Shown in pieces: positions 35,201 to 45,722 of a stretch of DNA of 64,000 nt. Within the stretch, counting starts at the first letter, position 1. Each line of letters opens with the position of its first letter. The position numbers and the translations under genes were made by a program. Source of the DNA: Eopsaltria australis (lineage: Eukaryota > Chordata > Aves > Passeriformes > Petroicidae); contig JAVTVJ010001136.1 in the NCBI GenBank assembly GCA_034509425.1, forward strand, positions 310,001-374,000. Reading direction: 5' to 3'. Below the pieces are notes generated by a model. It did not search any database and was not told the DNA's origin. It was given only the letters and a program-made list of their open reading frames with translations.

Positions 35201-35757
35201 GAGAAAACAAGAACAGAGATGGCAGCCTTAGGGCGAGAGGAGGCTGCAGTAACTGCTTCCAAGCAGAGGCTCTCCTTGGCTGCAGGATTCGTTTGAAGCC
35301 ATGATTTGTTCATTGTGCTGCCATGTTTCAGAGCACAAACCATCAGTCCCAGAGTGCTGCTCAGGCTTCCTGTGAAGGCTCAGCCTCAGCTGCCCCCTAA
35401 ATGCATCACAGCAGAGCCACTGAGTGTTCACCAGCCAATGTCCCTCTGTCCATGTCCCCTCCAGCCAATGTTGTCAGTGCTCTGCTCACTGGGCCCACTC
35501 TGCTGCTGCTCCCTGCTCATGTCCATGCCCCACTGAGGAGGGGTCAGCAGAACCATAGCCATCCTACTGGGATAAACATGCAGCTGTCTGGGGAATTTCC
35601 CCCTTCTGAGGAGCTTGTGATGGATATGAGGAACAGGACCTCTGCACCCCATCCCAGCACTAAATACTACAGCAGCTTTGGGTCAGCAGCAAAAACAGGC
35701 TGAAACCATGAGCTGTCCTGTCCTGCACAATGTGCTGAGGACCCTCGTGCTGCTGAC
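32241..35757. other. Intergenic DNA
   Basis: No gene recognised. An AT-rich, low-CpG block at about 34160-34530 stands out from GC-rich surroundings and could be a regulatory element. Confidence 0.5.
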
Positions 35758-36010
35758 TGACCATCCATCCACCCATCCATCATCCATAATCCATCCATCA
35801 TCCATCCATCCATCCATCCATCCATCCATCCATCCATCATCCATTCATCCATTCATCCATCATCCATCCACTCATCCATCCATCCATCCATCCATCCATC
35901 CATCCATCCATCCACCCATCCATCCATCCATCCATCCATCCATCCATCCACCCATCCATCCACCCATCCATCCATCCATCCATCCATCCATCCATCCATC
36001 CATCCACCCA
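35758..36010. repeat. (ATCC)n microsatellite array
   Basis: About 250 bp of CATC/CCATC tetranucleotide tandem repeats with scattered interruptions. They create long open frames (WMDG-type on the minus strand) with no coding meaning. Confidence 0.98.
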
Positions 36011-36117
36011 CAGAGATGGAGCCCAGAATGCCTTGAGAAGGGGCAAAACTTCTGAAGTCTGGAAATGAGGCCAGCCTGGCTGGGCAGCCTGAGCCAGCGG
36101 CTCCTCGCCGGCACTGA

Positions 36118-36620
36118 ACAGAAGTTGATTGTGATTTTTTTGTTAAAAAAGGTAACTCCTCTTTGGATCGTCAGGCTGCGGCATTATCATAGTCATACAA
36201 ACGCCCAACAAAGCATCTATTTAAAATGTCCTGAATTTTGATTACAGCCTGTCCCCTCTTGCTCGCCGCTCGCTGTCTTTCTTTCTCATTCATTACTTAC
36301 TGTGTTAAGCTCCCTGAAATTCAAATAAAATCCCACCTCCTCCCCTGCATCCATATGCGATGGCCGATTCAGCGCCGATGGCCGGGCTTGATGGATGAAG
36401 GGCAATAGAAGAGAAGACAAAGCTGTCAAACCTCGCTGGGCTGTGTTGACTTCCCATCGCCCCCTAGCCAGAGGGAAGCCCGATCCATCTGCTTTGGAGT
36501 CAGCAGCACAAACAAAAGCAGAAGACAATGGCAGGAAACATTTGAAAGTTCAAATTCTTGCTTTGGTTTCTCTTGGAACAACAGAACCTACGTAATGTGA
36601 CTGATTGACAATAACACGCA
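36118..36620. promoter_or_regulatory. Candidate conserved noncoding element
   Basis: AT-rich, repeat-free and motif-dense sequence between GC-rich flanks, including a TCF/LEF-type AACAAAG at 36207-36213. It is a candidate distal element about 5.3 kb downstream of the NRARP CDS. Conservation is inferred from composition only. Confidence 0.4.
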
Positions 36621-38560
36621 GCCAGGGACGGGCAAAAATGCCAGAAGAATGTGCTTACACCACCAAACCTTCCAATATTTTTGTGTTATTGGAACAAAAA
36701 TAGAAAAGGGAAAGAAAAAAAGGGGGGAAAAATCAAGTCTTTGAAGTTCCTAGATTTCTTTGACAGTGTTTCTGTAGAGGAAAACTGCAAAGTGGGGTGG
36801 CCATGGGCCTCGGGAGGAGCCTGGCACCAGGACAGCTGCTCCCCAGGGTGCTCAGCCCTGGTGTTGGGGTTCAACTGTGCCCTCAGCACATCTCCCTCCA
36901 CTGCCAGGGAGATGTGGGGAACACAGAGGAGCTTCACTGGGCTTGGCTTCACTGGGCTTGGGCATCCAGGGGGATGCCCAAATAAGGGGTTGCTGGAGAC
37001 CCCAGTCCACCCCCTCCACTGCGGGGAGAGGAGCCATGCAGAGGAATGCTGTGTTTCCCCAGAAAAACCCCTCCTTGTGGTGGTGGCTGGCCCAGCCCAG
37101 CTCTCTGTGGCCCTGGGACAAGGTGAAGGGTGAGAAGCTGCAGGGCTGAGCTGAGCCAGGTGAGCCCAGCTCTATGACATCCCAGTGCAGGCGCCAGGAC
37201 GAGGTTTTGCAGCATTCCAAACACAAAGGGATGAGGCTGGGACGATCTCCACTCACAGGTGTAACCCCTGTGCCCTGGGAAGCACAGCCACTGCAAGGTT
37301 TGGTGGCACAGGCTAGTGGTCAGTGTCACACAGTCCCACGGCTGCAGAGGGGAATGGTGCTTGCCTCACACCCCCCAGCAGATCTGGAGTCAGCAGCTGC
37401 CGCAAGACCCTGGGTGAAGGACCCCCAGTGGTTGCGACTGATGGGTTTGGCATCATCTTTTTTCTCCTGCTTGGATCCATCCGGGTCACTTGATGCCTGT
37501 GTTGTCCACACTGGGCTGCTGCCCGAGTGGCTGCGTGTCGCCAGGGCACCTGGGGACACCGGCTGTGTCTGTGCCAGGCACTGGCCCATGCTGGCAGCAG
37601 ATGGCATGGGGCTCGGCACACTGGAATGGAATTTGGCCAACCTGGAAAGGTCACACTGAGCCTTTTCTCCAGATTGTCTCCCCACTGTGTTTGCAGGATG
37701 CCACTCCTTGCATCCCTGGGAACCCACATCCAGAGCCAAACCGAGCACAGCACAAATTTCCCTGGGATTTAGGTATTTGCAGAGCTGGCAGAGTTATTGA
37801 TAGAGAAAAGCCTTCATCCCATCCCCCAGCAATGCCAGCAAGGGAGGCTTGGCTGCATCCTGCCTTCACAGCCCTGGGCTCGGGCAGGGCCCAGCAGGGC
37901 AGGCAGGGGCTGTCTCTGCTCTCCCCGGAGCAGCCAGGTCCTGCTGGGAAAGGCTCCAGAGGGGAAGGGCTCAGCTCCACTCTAAGCCACCACACAGGAC
38001 AGAGATACCTTTGGGGATGGATAGGCCACGCTGACCCTCACCCTGAGTCCCTTCCTTGGGGCAGCTGAAGGCACCACTGACCCCATCCCCATAGTCTGAG
38101 GGGCCTCAAACCCTTGCTGGGGCCCAGGCTGGAATCCAAAAGCTGGGAATGTTCACAGGGAGCTGTGGGGTGCTCAGCCAGAGAGGCTGGGGCTGCAGCC
38201 CCAAAAGTGCACCCCAAACCCCCCCATCCCAGGACTGGCTACTGAACTCTCCCCTCACTCCCTGGGGACAAGTAGCTTCTTTAGGAACGTCTCAAACAGC
38301 ACATGCCCATCCAGCACTAGGGTTTGGTCTGAGCTGTCACCCCTCCACCAGCCTCTGGATGCTGGGATGGGGCAAACCAGGACATACCTGAGCCCAGGGA
38401 ACTTCCTCCAGCTTCCCCTCAAATCTACCCCAGCCATCCCCCTCCAGGGGTGCATCCAAACCCAGGACAGCTGCAGCTCTGACACCAGAAAAGACACCTG
38501 GGGTCCCAGCCACCCACCCCCTACTGCAGGAAACACCCAGCATTGCCAAGAACCACCTGG
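36621..38560. other. Intergenic DNA downstream of NRARP
   Basis: GC-rich and repeat-poor. No gene recognised. Confidence 0.6.
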
Positions 38561-38574
38561 AAAAGAACAAAAAA

Positions 38575-38620
38575 GAAAAAAAAAAAAAAAAAAAAAAAGT
38601 CTTGCTTTTTTTTTTTTTAT
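38575..38620. repeat. Poly(A)/poly(T) inverted tracts
   Basis: About 23 adenines, a 7-nt spacer, then about 13 thymines just beyond the NRARP poly(A) signal. They could pair as a hairpin or be a retrosequence remnant. Confidence 0.8.
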
Positions 38621-41504
38621 AAAAAGATCAATGAAAATTTTATTTATAAATTTCGCACTCTGGGGCTACACATCTATATCATACACTCAGGAATATGCTG
38701 TACTGTACAGACTTTATCCAGTTAGAAATGATCATATAGTGACCCACATACAGCTTCAATATAAGCCTAAAAATTCTTAACATTAATTAACATAATTAAA
38801 AAAGGTATTCGCATCTAAAGAAAAATCTACAGAAAAACTCCTTTCTGGAGCAATCTGTGCATCAGCTTCAATGTCTGCTTATTTCACTGACATTATCAAT
38901 ATATTCTTCTTACAAAAATAATAATAATAATTAAAAAGATGACTGCTGGAAGGCAACCAGTCATGCACAAAAGCGCCTCCCCCACCTGCCTCTTTTTTTT
39001 TTCCTTGTACTCCCCGTTTTGGCGTGAAGGGTCAGCAGCACGATGAGCCAACAAGGGGGGTGGGGGGACCCTCATTTCAATTTGAATCAATCTGCATCCC
39101 TTTTACTTCTCAGGATCAAGAGAGACGGGGTGTGGGGGTTGCATAGAAAATTGAAACTCTAGGGACTAGGAAGGGCAGCAGCTTTTCAGTAAAATACAAA
39201 GGGATGTAAAAATACATCAACTCACAATTTCAGAGCAAACCCCCTTCCCCGACGTACAGTTTCCCAAAAATCTCAGCATGTCTAAAGCTCCAGGAGGCTG
39301 GAAAGGAACAATACTTTTCTTAAACAACTCACCCAGCAATTCACACAGGAGATTCACAGTCTTAATAGGTATTTTATAAAAATATAAATATGGGTTACAT
39401 CATGTTGTCTTTACAACACTGGACAGAGCTCCCTTTAGACTGGGTTTATAACCAAGATTTCTTTTTAAAAATCCATCTAGAACTTGGTTTTACAATACAC
39501 TTTTTAATATCATGTCATAAATGTTATGACATTTCATTGTGGCAAATCCATTTATGTAAAAAAAAAAAAAAAATGTGCAACCATCTGGTAACAACAATAA
39601 AACCTCACTAGGAAAGGTCTTGTTCCCACCCCACAACTATCGCACAGAAGCACCAGTGGAAGTGCTGGACACCCCCTTCCATGCTCACAGAAAGACTTCA
39701 GCCAAGCAGTTCCTTGCAAATTACAGCATTAACAGTAGACACTTTTGACAGAGCTTTTTTTCTCTTTTTCTTCTTTAAATCTGGAGCTTTTGAAATCATC
39801 CCAAATTGTTGAAGTGAATAAAGAACAAAAACAAACAAGAAACCGAACAAAACCCAAACAACTGCAGGTGAAACCATCAGAGACAAAGCAGAATATTCAG
39901 TGCAATGGGAAATAATCAGGGCAGACTCTAGGTTTTAGTTTTAAGACTAGGAAAAGAAAAAAAGAACAACAAAAAAAAGCATATATCCCAAACCATATTT
40001 TTGAAACACTCACCACCAGCTTCAAACAAAACCAGGCTCACAATCTTCACCCACAAATATATACAGACATGATAAATAGGTAAGACACAACCCCAATAAA
40101 CCAGCAGGTAACTATTTTCTTTACTCTTTTTTTAATCGGAATGGTTTGGATGCAGGGAACGGGAGAGGAGAGAGCAGGGAGACGGCAGTGACACGGATGG
40201 CTTTAGTGCAGACGAGGAGAAGAGGGCTGAAAGACCAACGGGAGAAAGGAGACTTCTGAACTTTTCTGCATTTTCCAAACGGATGTTCTTGTGCCATAGC
40301 AATAAAAAAGCAGCATTTGCGATTATACGTGCAGTCACTTCAAAATGTGCCTTCGGGTGGCTTGCTCTGCCTCCTCCCTTTCCTTTATAAAGATACATAC
40401 ATCGGGATACATATCTCCTATAAAAGGCGGCTGAGTACACGTACGTCAAGTGAATCATTCTGCATTGAGAAGTGTTATCCAAGTTTCACCAAAAGAAAAA
40501 AAATATAAGTTCCCAAACTCATTTCAGTAGTTTTCCAGCATCTCTGTAGGCAGCAGAGAGCGCTCGCGCCCCTTTTCTGTGCAAAAGCAAATCCTCTGCC
40601 TCTAGAGTTTATTTCACTTTTTTTAAAAAAAGAAAAAACAGTCCAGGATTTGCTAATCCCCCTTCACACACAAAACCACAAGGACTCAATGTCTTTTTCT
40701 GGGATCTCACGTGTGCTAAACAGATTCGTGGAGTGGGTGAGGATGCAGACTTTCTTCGGACACCCAAGGAAGAACCAAAGCAGAAAACCCAAGGCAAAAT
40801 CAACCAAACCCAGGAGCAACCGGGGTGAGAAAACCACGTCTGTCATATTCCAACGGAGTTGCCTCGACAAAAAAAAAAAAAGTCAGCGGTGGGAAAACAC
40901 TGGGAGAATCTTGGAGAGGAGGAAGACTTTCCTGCCCTTCCTCGCCGGGAAGGCCGCGGGCGGCTGGGAGCCCCGGCCCATGGACAGGGCATTGCGCCCG
41001 GAGCCGGGGCTGGCCCCGGAGAGGGGACCCCAGCACCACTGGGGTCTGCGGGGTGCTTTTCGGGGGCGTTGAAATGAATTAGTTTCTGAGCCAGAACACT
41101 TTAAATGGGAGGGTCGGGAGCGAGGGGAGCGGGGAGGGGGATTAAATATTAGCGAGGAGGGAATGGGGGGTGTTAAAGCATCTGCCCAGATGTCAAACTG
41201 AAACCGTGAATACTGTGAGTGCAGCCGAGGTAGATGGAGGAAAAAAAACCACGTTACAGTAGGAAACAACCCTTGGAAGATTAAAAAAACCGAAACAAAC
41301 AACCAAAAAACTTGAAAATGTAAAAGCAGTGGCGTGTTCTGCGTGGGGCCCCAAATCTTCGCCAAACCCCCCCCAGGCGGGGGCGGGAGCAGCTCTGGCG
41401 GCCGGGGGAGAGGAGAGGGTCCCCGGCATCACCGAGGGAGCGGGAGGTGGGGGGGAGCAGTCCCGGCATCACCGGGGGAGCGGAGTGGGGGGGCAGCCCC
41501 GGCA
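38620..41504 (-). other. NRARP: NRARP 3' UTR
   Basis: AT-rich, low-CpG sequence of about 2.9 kb directly after the stop, bounded by an AATAAA and in sharp contrast to the GC-rich flanks. Vertebrate NRARP mRNAs carry a long 3' UTR on a single exon. It contains a Pumilio-type TGTATATA on the transcript strand at 40065-40058, several ATTTA motifs and a 15-nt A run near 39559. Confidence 0.75.
38639..38644 (-). terminator. NRARP: NRARP poly(A) signal AATAAA
   Basis: A minus-strand AATAAA at the end of the long AT-rich 3' UTR, followed by T-rich sequence on the transcript strand. It would give a 3' UTR of about 2.9 kb. Confidence 0.65.
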
Positions 41505-41858
41505 TCACCGTGCGCCGGCGGAGTATTTGGCCTTGGTGATCAGGTAGAGGACGATGTCCTGGTGGCCCCCGAAGGCGGCGATGTGCAGGGCGCTCCAGCC
41601 GTCGCGGTTGGCCAGGCGAATGTCGGCGCCGAACTTGACCAGGAGCTTGACGAGCTCGAGGTTGCCGTCGATGACGGACTGGTGCAGCGCCGTCTGCCCC
41701 TCGGGCCCGAAGGAGTTGACGTTGAACTCGCAGTTCGTCATGTTCTGCAGCAGCGACTGCAGCTCCTTGGTGTTGCCGCGCCGCACCGCCTCCTGGAACA
41801 CCCGCTGACTGGGGGGCGGCGGCGGCGCCGCGCACGGCGACACCTCGCTCTGGCTCAT
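41505..41858 (-). CDS. NRARP: NRARP, Notch-regulated ankyrin repeat protein, complete
   Basis: A small intracellular feedback regulator induced by Notch. It binds the Notch intracellular domain-RBPJ complex and limits its output, and it is also reported to stabilise LEF1 in Wnt signalling. The 117-residue frame is nearly identical to the 114-residue human protein from EFNVNSFGPEGQTALHQ onward. Two ankyrin repeats lie at about 53-82 (GQTALHQSVIDGNLELVKLL) and 86-115 (DGWSALHIAAFGGHQDIVLYL). The N-terminus carries a five-proline run (12-16) that lengthens the protein relative to human. No intron interrupts it, as in other vertebrates. The start codon lies at the edge of a CpG island. Confidence 0.98.
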   Translation of the reverse strand: MSQSEVSPCAAPPPPPSQRVFQEAVRRGNTKELQSLLQNMTNCEFNVNSFGPEGQTALHQSVIDGNLELVKLLVKFGADIRLANRDGWSALHIAAFGGHQDIVLYLITKAKYSAGAR

Positions 41859-42360
41859 GCCGCCGCCTCGGCCCCGCCGCCCCGCATGGACGGCGACGGC
41901 GGCGCCTGCCCGGGCATGCGGGGGCGTGCGGGCGGTGCTGCGGCCGCTGCCGGGGCTGGGCTGGGCTCTGGTGCTGCCGCCGCGCCCCAGCCCCGCCGCT
42001 GCCGCTCTCTCCCCTCCGCTCGCTGCCCGCGCCCCGCGCTCTGCAGCGCCCCGGCCCGCGCGCGCCTTTTACCCGCCCTTTTATTTGCAGAACAATGGCA
42101 CGGCCTGACGTAACGCGGGGGCGGGGCCGTGCGCTGCGCGCCTATTGGCCCAAAGGGGCAGCGGGGGCGTGGCAGAGCGGGGAGGACGCGCCCCCCCGCT
42201 GGATGAGCGCGGCGAAGGAAGGAGGGGGCGATGGGGGGCGCTCCCGCCTCGGCTGCGCTCGGGGCTGCGCTCGGCCCGGCTCGGCCCGGCTCGGCCCGGC
42301 TCGGCTCGGCTCGGCTCGGCTCGGCTCGGCTCGGCTCGGCTCGGCCCCCCCAGGATGCCG
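41859..42360 (-). promoter_or_regulatory. NRARP: NRARP CpG-island promoter
   Basis: A dense CpG island upstream of the ATG. On the transcript strand an AATAAAAG (42085-42078) could act as a TATA-like element. It lies next to a CRE/ATF-like TGACGTAA (42106-42113) and a GC box (about 42116-42126). An ATTGG (inverted CCAAT) is at about 42143. Confidence 0.65.
42270..42345. repeat. (CGGCT)n / CGGCCCGGCT pentamer repeat
   Basis: Three TCGGCCCGGC decamers followed by about nine TCGGC pentamers, 0.4 kb upstream of the NRARP ATG. Confidence 0.95.
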
Positions 42361-43320
42361 GTCACCGAGGGCCTGCAATTACCCCCGATTTGGGGTGACA
42401 CTGTGTCGCTGCGGGTTTGTGTCTCCGTGAGCCAACAGCGACAGGTCACGGAGCACAACGTTCCGCAGGCGTTCAGCTCGCGGGGTCCAGCACCGTTCAG
42501 TTCCGCGGGCTCCCGGGGGGGCTGCACCGGGTTTCAGGGACCCACGGGTGAGATTGATTTAAGGGGGGAAAAGATGTAGCCCCCACCATGTCCTGCCAGC
42601 CCTGGAGTGGCTCAATTCGGCTGCTCGAGGCATTGTCCGGGGTCGGACCCGCTGCCCAGCCGATGACCACGTTCCTGGTGAAGGAGCGCTGAGAGATGCG
42701 GACACTGCAGGGAGGCGGGAAAATGGGCAAAAAAATACCGAGAACAGTGCATCAACCAGAAACGGTGCTGGGAGGACCCTGCGGCGGGGCCCCTCTTGCC
42801 CCCCGCCCCTCCTGTTCCCATTTGGTCCTCGGGGAGCAAACGGCGGCTCTAGGTGGGAAGCGGCGCTCCCGGGCCGGCTCCCACAGCCTCCCGGGCATTT
42901 GGTTAGCAGGAGAGGGCGGGAGGTGCGGGGAGAGAGGAAGGAGCATGTCATCAACTGAGGTGACAGCAGCCGTTCCGCGGCAGCTGAGTGGCAAGCTGCT
43001 GTCACCTGGCACTGCTGGTGTCTTTTTGGGGAGGGAAAGGGAGAAATCGGCCAACTGCTAAATTCAGCCCCAGCCGATGAAATGTGCCATCACGGAGTGT
43101 CTGTCGTATGGCTGGAGGACGGTGACCTTGAGCTCCAAGTGTGACTTGCCCTACGGCCTGTTCCCATGGCTTTTCCCAGCAGCTGGAGTAGCCTGAGACC
43201 ACTCCTGCCCCGTCTGGGTCCTTCTCATCCCACCTGGATTTAGGTTGTAAGGAGTTGTTGAAGCAGCTCCTCATTCTCCTCCCATAAAGGGTCTGCTTTT
43301 CTAAGCCAATTTCTGCAGCT
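42361..43320. other. NRARP upstream region, proximal
   Basis: GC-rich, no gene. Contains a weak RBPJ-like GGTGGGAA near 42853. Confidence 0.5.
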
Positions 43321-43324
43321 AGTT

Positions 43325-43570
43325 GTTCTCATCCCTATCTCCATTCCTATCCCATTCCCATCTTCACATCCATCCCCATCTCCATGCCCATCTCCCCATT
43401 TCCATCCCATCCTTGTCTCCACCCTCATCCTATGCCCATGCAGATCCCCGTCTCCATCCCCATCCCCATCCCCATCCATCCTATCCCCACCCCCATCTCA
43501 ATCCACATCCCCATCTCCCCACCCGTGCCCATCCGATGCCCATCTCATCCCAATCTCGATCCCAATTCCA
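43325..43570. repeat. (CCCATC)n degenerate hexamer array
   Basis: About 245 bp of C-rich CCCATC/TCCATC units. Open frames over it are repetitive Ile-Pro or Gly-Asp peptides. Confidence 0.93.
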
Positions 43571-43960
43571 TTTCTCTGGTCTCTGTCTGACTATTTGGCT
43601 TCCCCAGGCCAGAGTTCTCCCTGTCACACCTCTCTGGTGTGTGCTGCAGTCCATCGTTCTCATGGAATAGGAAGGATTGGAACGTTGCTGCTGCTGGGGG
43701 CTGCAGACCCCCCCCTCTGCTCTCCTGTGTCTCTGCAGCTTCTCCCAGGATGTCGCTGTGCCGCGGGGACGTGGGGCCTTTGCAGCGCTGGCACAGGGCA
43801 CTGCCATGGGCTCAGGGCTGAAAGCTCTAGGGGTCCGTGCAGGAGCCAGGTTTGCCCGAGGACGGTGAAGAGGAGCCACCCCCGCCTCTGTCCCATCTCC
43901 CTGAAGGTCCCGTGCCGGGCAGCAGGCGTTGGCTCTGTCCCATCACCCCAGCCCGGTGTC

Positions 43961-43968
43961 CGTGGGAA
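43961..43968 (+). promoter_or_regulatory. RBPJ consensus CGTGGGAA
   Basis: A perfect YGTGGGAA match 2.1 kb upstream of the NRARP start codon. Confidence 0.45.
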
Positions 43969-44562
43969 TCACCAACGGCAATCCCTGTCCTGCCTCCCGT
44001 GTCGGCTCACCGCGACGAGCGGCGGGACGTGCCGTGACTCAAGGTGACTCACGGGAGCTCCGGTTGTGCCCGAGGGCCAGCGTAGCCTGGCAGCGCAAAC
44101 AGCGTGCGCGGAGCGCCGGAGCCACCGCAGCCCGTGACCGTCCCCTGGCACTGATCCCAGCAAACCCAGCACGGCAAAAATGGAAAAGGGAAGGCAGTGG
44201 GGTCTCTCTGCCGGACGGGGTGCGATGGCCTGGGGCTCGGGGCTCCGATCTTCTTGGCTCGCCCTCTCATTTTTACTCCTAAATATCCCGGGACAGCTGA
44301 TTTTGTGCCTTTACTGGCCGTATCCTGCGAGGTGTGGAGCCCTGTGAGCGAGCCGTGGGAGAGTGGGAATTGTTCACACCTCCCCGGTCTGGGGCTTGGC
44401 CAGAGTTACATCCTCGCAAGCAAATCTACATTTGCCAGTGGCACTGGTGAGAAAAAGAGCCCGGGCAGGGACCCAGCCATGCAAATGTTCGGAGCTGGCA
44501 GGTGGGGGCAGGACTCGGCCTGGGAACGGGGCCAGAGAGGGAGGGGAAGAGCGAAAAAGCAT

Positions 44563-44580
44563 GGGGGGGGGGGGGGGGGG
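44563..44580 (+). repeat. Poly(G)18 tract
   Basis: Eighteen consecutive guanines, with G-quadruplex potential. Confidence 0.95.
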
Positions 44581-45238
44581 AGAGGAAAATAAGAAGACAA
44601 ATTCGAAAAGCTGCATTTCAACGGCAGTTTATACCCAGCTCTGTAACCGGAGAGGAGCCGGGAGCGATGTGACGGCCGGGCCGGGCTCCCCGCATGGCTC
44701 CGCTGCCCGCCGGCCGCCAAGGGGCTGTCAGGGGCCGCGGCCGGCGCTGGGAGGCCCCTGCCCTCGCTTTATGGGGCCCCGCAAAACCAGCAGTCCCACC
44801 CAGTGATTTACCCGCTCCCTTGTGAGGCGAGGGGAAGACGTGGCGGGAGGCGGGAAAGGGCCCCGGAGCTGCGATGCCTTAAGCGAACGGTCACGCTGAG
44901 AGGCGCGGAACAAATTTCCCCTCCTCAGGAGACGTGACGGCCAAATTTCCCTGTGCCCGTGAGAGCCTGCGGGAGGGAGAAGAGAGACCGGCTGCCAGCG
45001 ACATCGCCGGCGGCGCTCAGAGCCGCCCCGGGGCTGGGCACGCTGGGCTGGGCACGTCGCAGCCCTCTTCCAAAAAATCCCAGCGGGTCATGCCCGTCCT
45101 GCCGGCCAGGCGGACACGGCAGCGAGAGTCCAGCCACCCTCCGAGGCCTCGCAGGGAGCCGCAGAGCCGGGGGGATGGATCCGGGGCAGGCGGCGAGGGG
45201 GCGTGCCCCCACTTAATTCATTAAAATGTGTCGGAGAG

Positions 45239-45269
45239 CGTGGGAAAGACGGGAGCTTTTCTTCCCAGC
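45239..45269. promoter_or_regulatory. Candidate RBPJ paired site (SPS-like)
   Basis: CGTGGGAA at 45239-45246 and an inverted TTCCCAGC at 45262-45269, separated by 15 bp. This head-to-head geometry is the one used by Notch dimer sites in HES genes. The second half-site has one mismatch to TTCCCAC. Confidence 0.5.
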
Positions 45270-45649
45270 GCAGAGCCTCAGCGAAAGGCGTGCGAGGGAG
45301 AGCGCCCTGCCCGCTCGGATCCCCGGAGCCGGAGGAAGCGCGGAGGTTTCCTCCGCCGCTGGCCACGCCGGCGCTTCGCCTCCCGGCTTTTTGGCAAAGC
45401 GGCTGCCGGAGCCCCGGCGGGGAAACGCGGGGCTCGGCCAATGCCGCCTGCCCCACCGCGGAGATGTAGGGTGTGGGGATGCAGGGAGCCCAGTTGGGGC
45501 TGTGGCTGCTGCGGGGGAACAATCTCCCTTGTGCGGATTCACCTCTAGGGGCAGGAAAGGGGATCCCTGTCCCTGGTGGGGAAGAGGTCGAGGGGGATCT
45601 CAGGGGTCACCCGTGCTCCATGTGGTCTGAGAGCTGCACAAACAGGGGT

Positions 45650-45722
45650 AGCTTCCACTAATCCCAACTTGCTCCAAGCCCCGTCCATCCTGGCTTTTCC
45701 AGAGATGGGGCAGCCACAGCTG
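45650..45722 (-). repeat. CR1 LINE fragment
   Basis: CTTCCACTAATCCCAACTTG, GCTCCAAGCCCCGTCCATCC and GATGGGGCAGCCACAGC follow the inverted CR1 3' consensus, with an internal deletion. Confidence 0.75.

Larger units (their letters stand above)
43571..45649. other. NRARP upstream GC-rich region
   Basis: CpG-rich, with RBPJ-type motifs at 43961-43968 and 45239-45246 and an 18-nt G run at 44563-44580. No exon recognised. Confidence 0.5.

Noticed and set aside
35678..36114. Open frames of Ile-His-Pro-Ser or Trp-Met-Asp-Gly repeats
   Set aside because: ATCC microsatellite translated in different frames.
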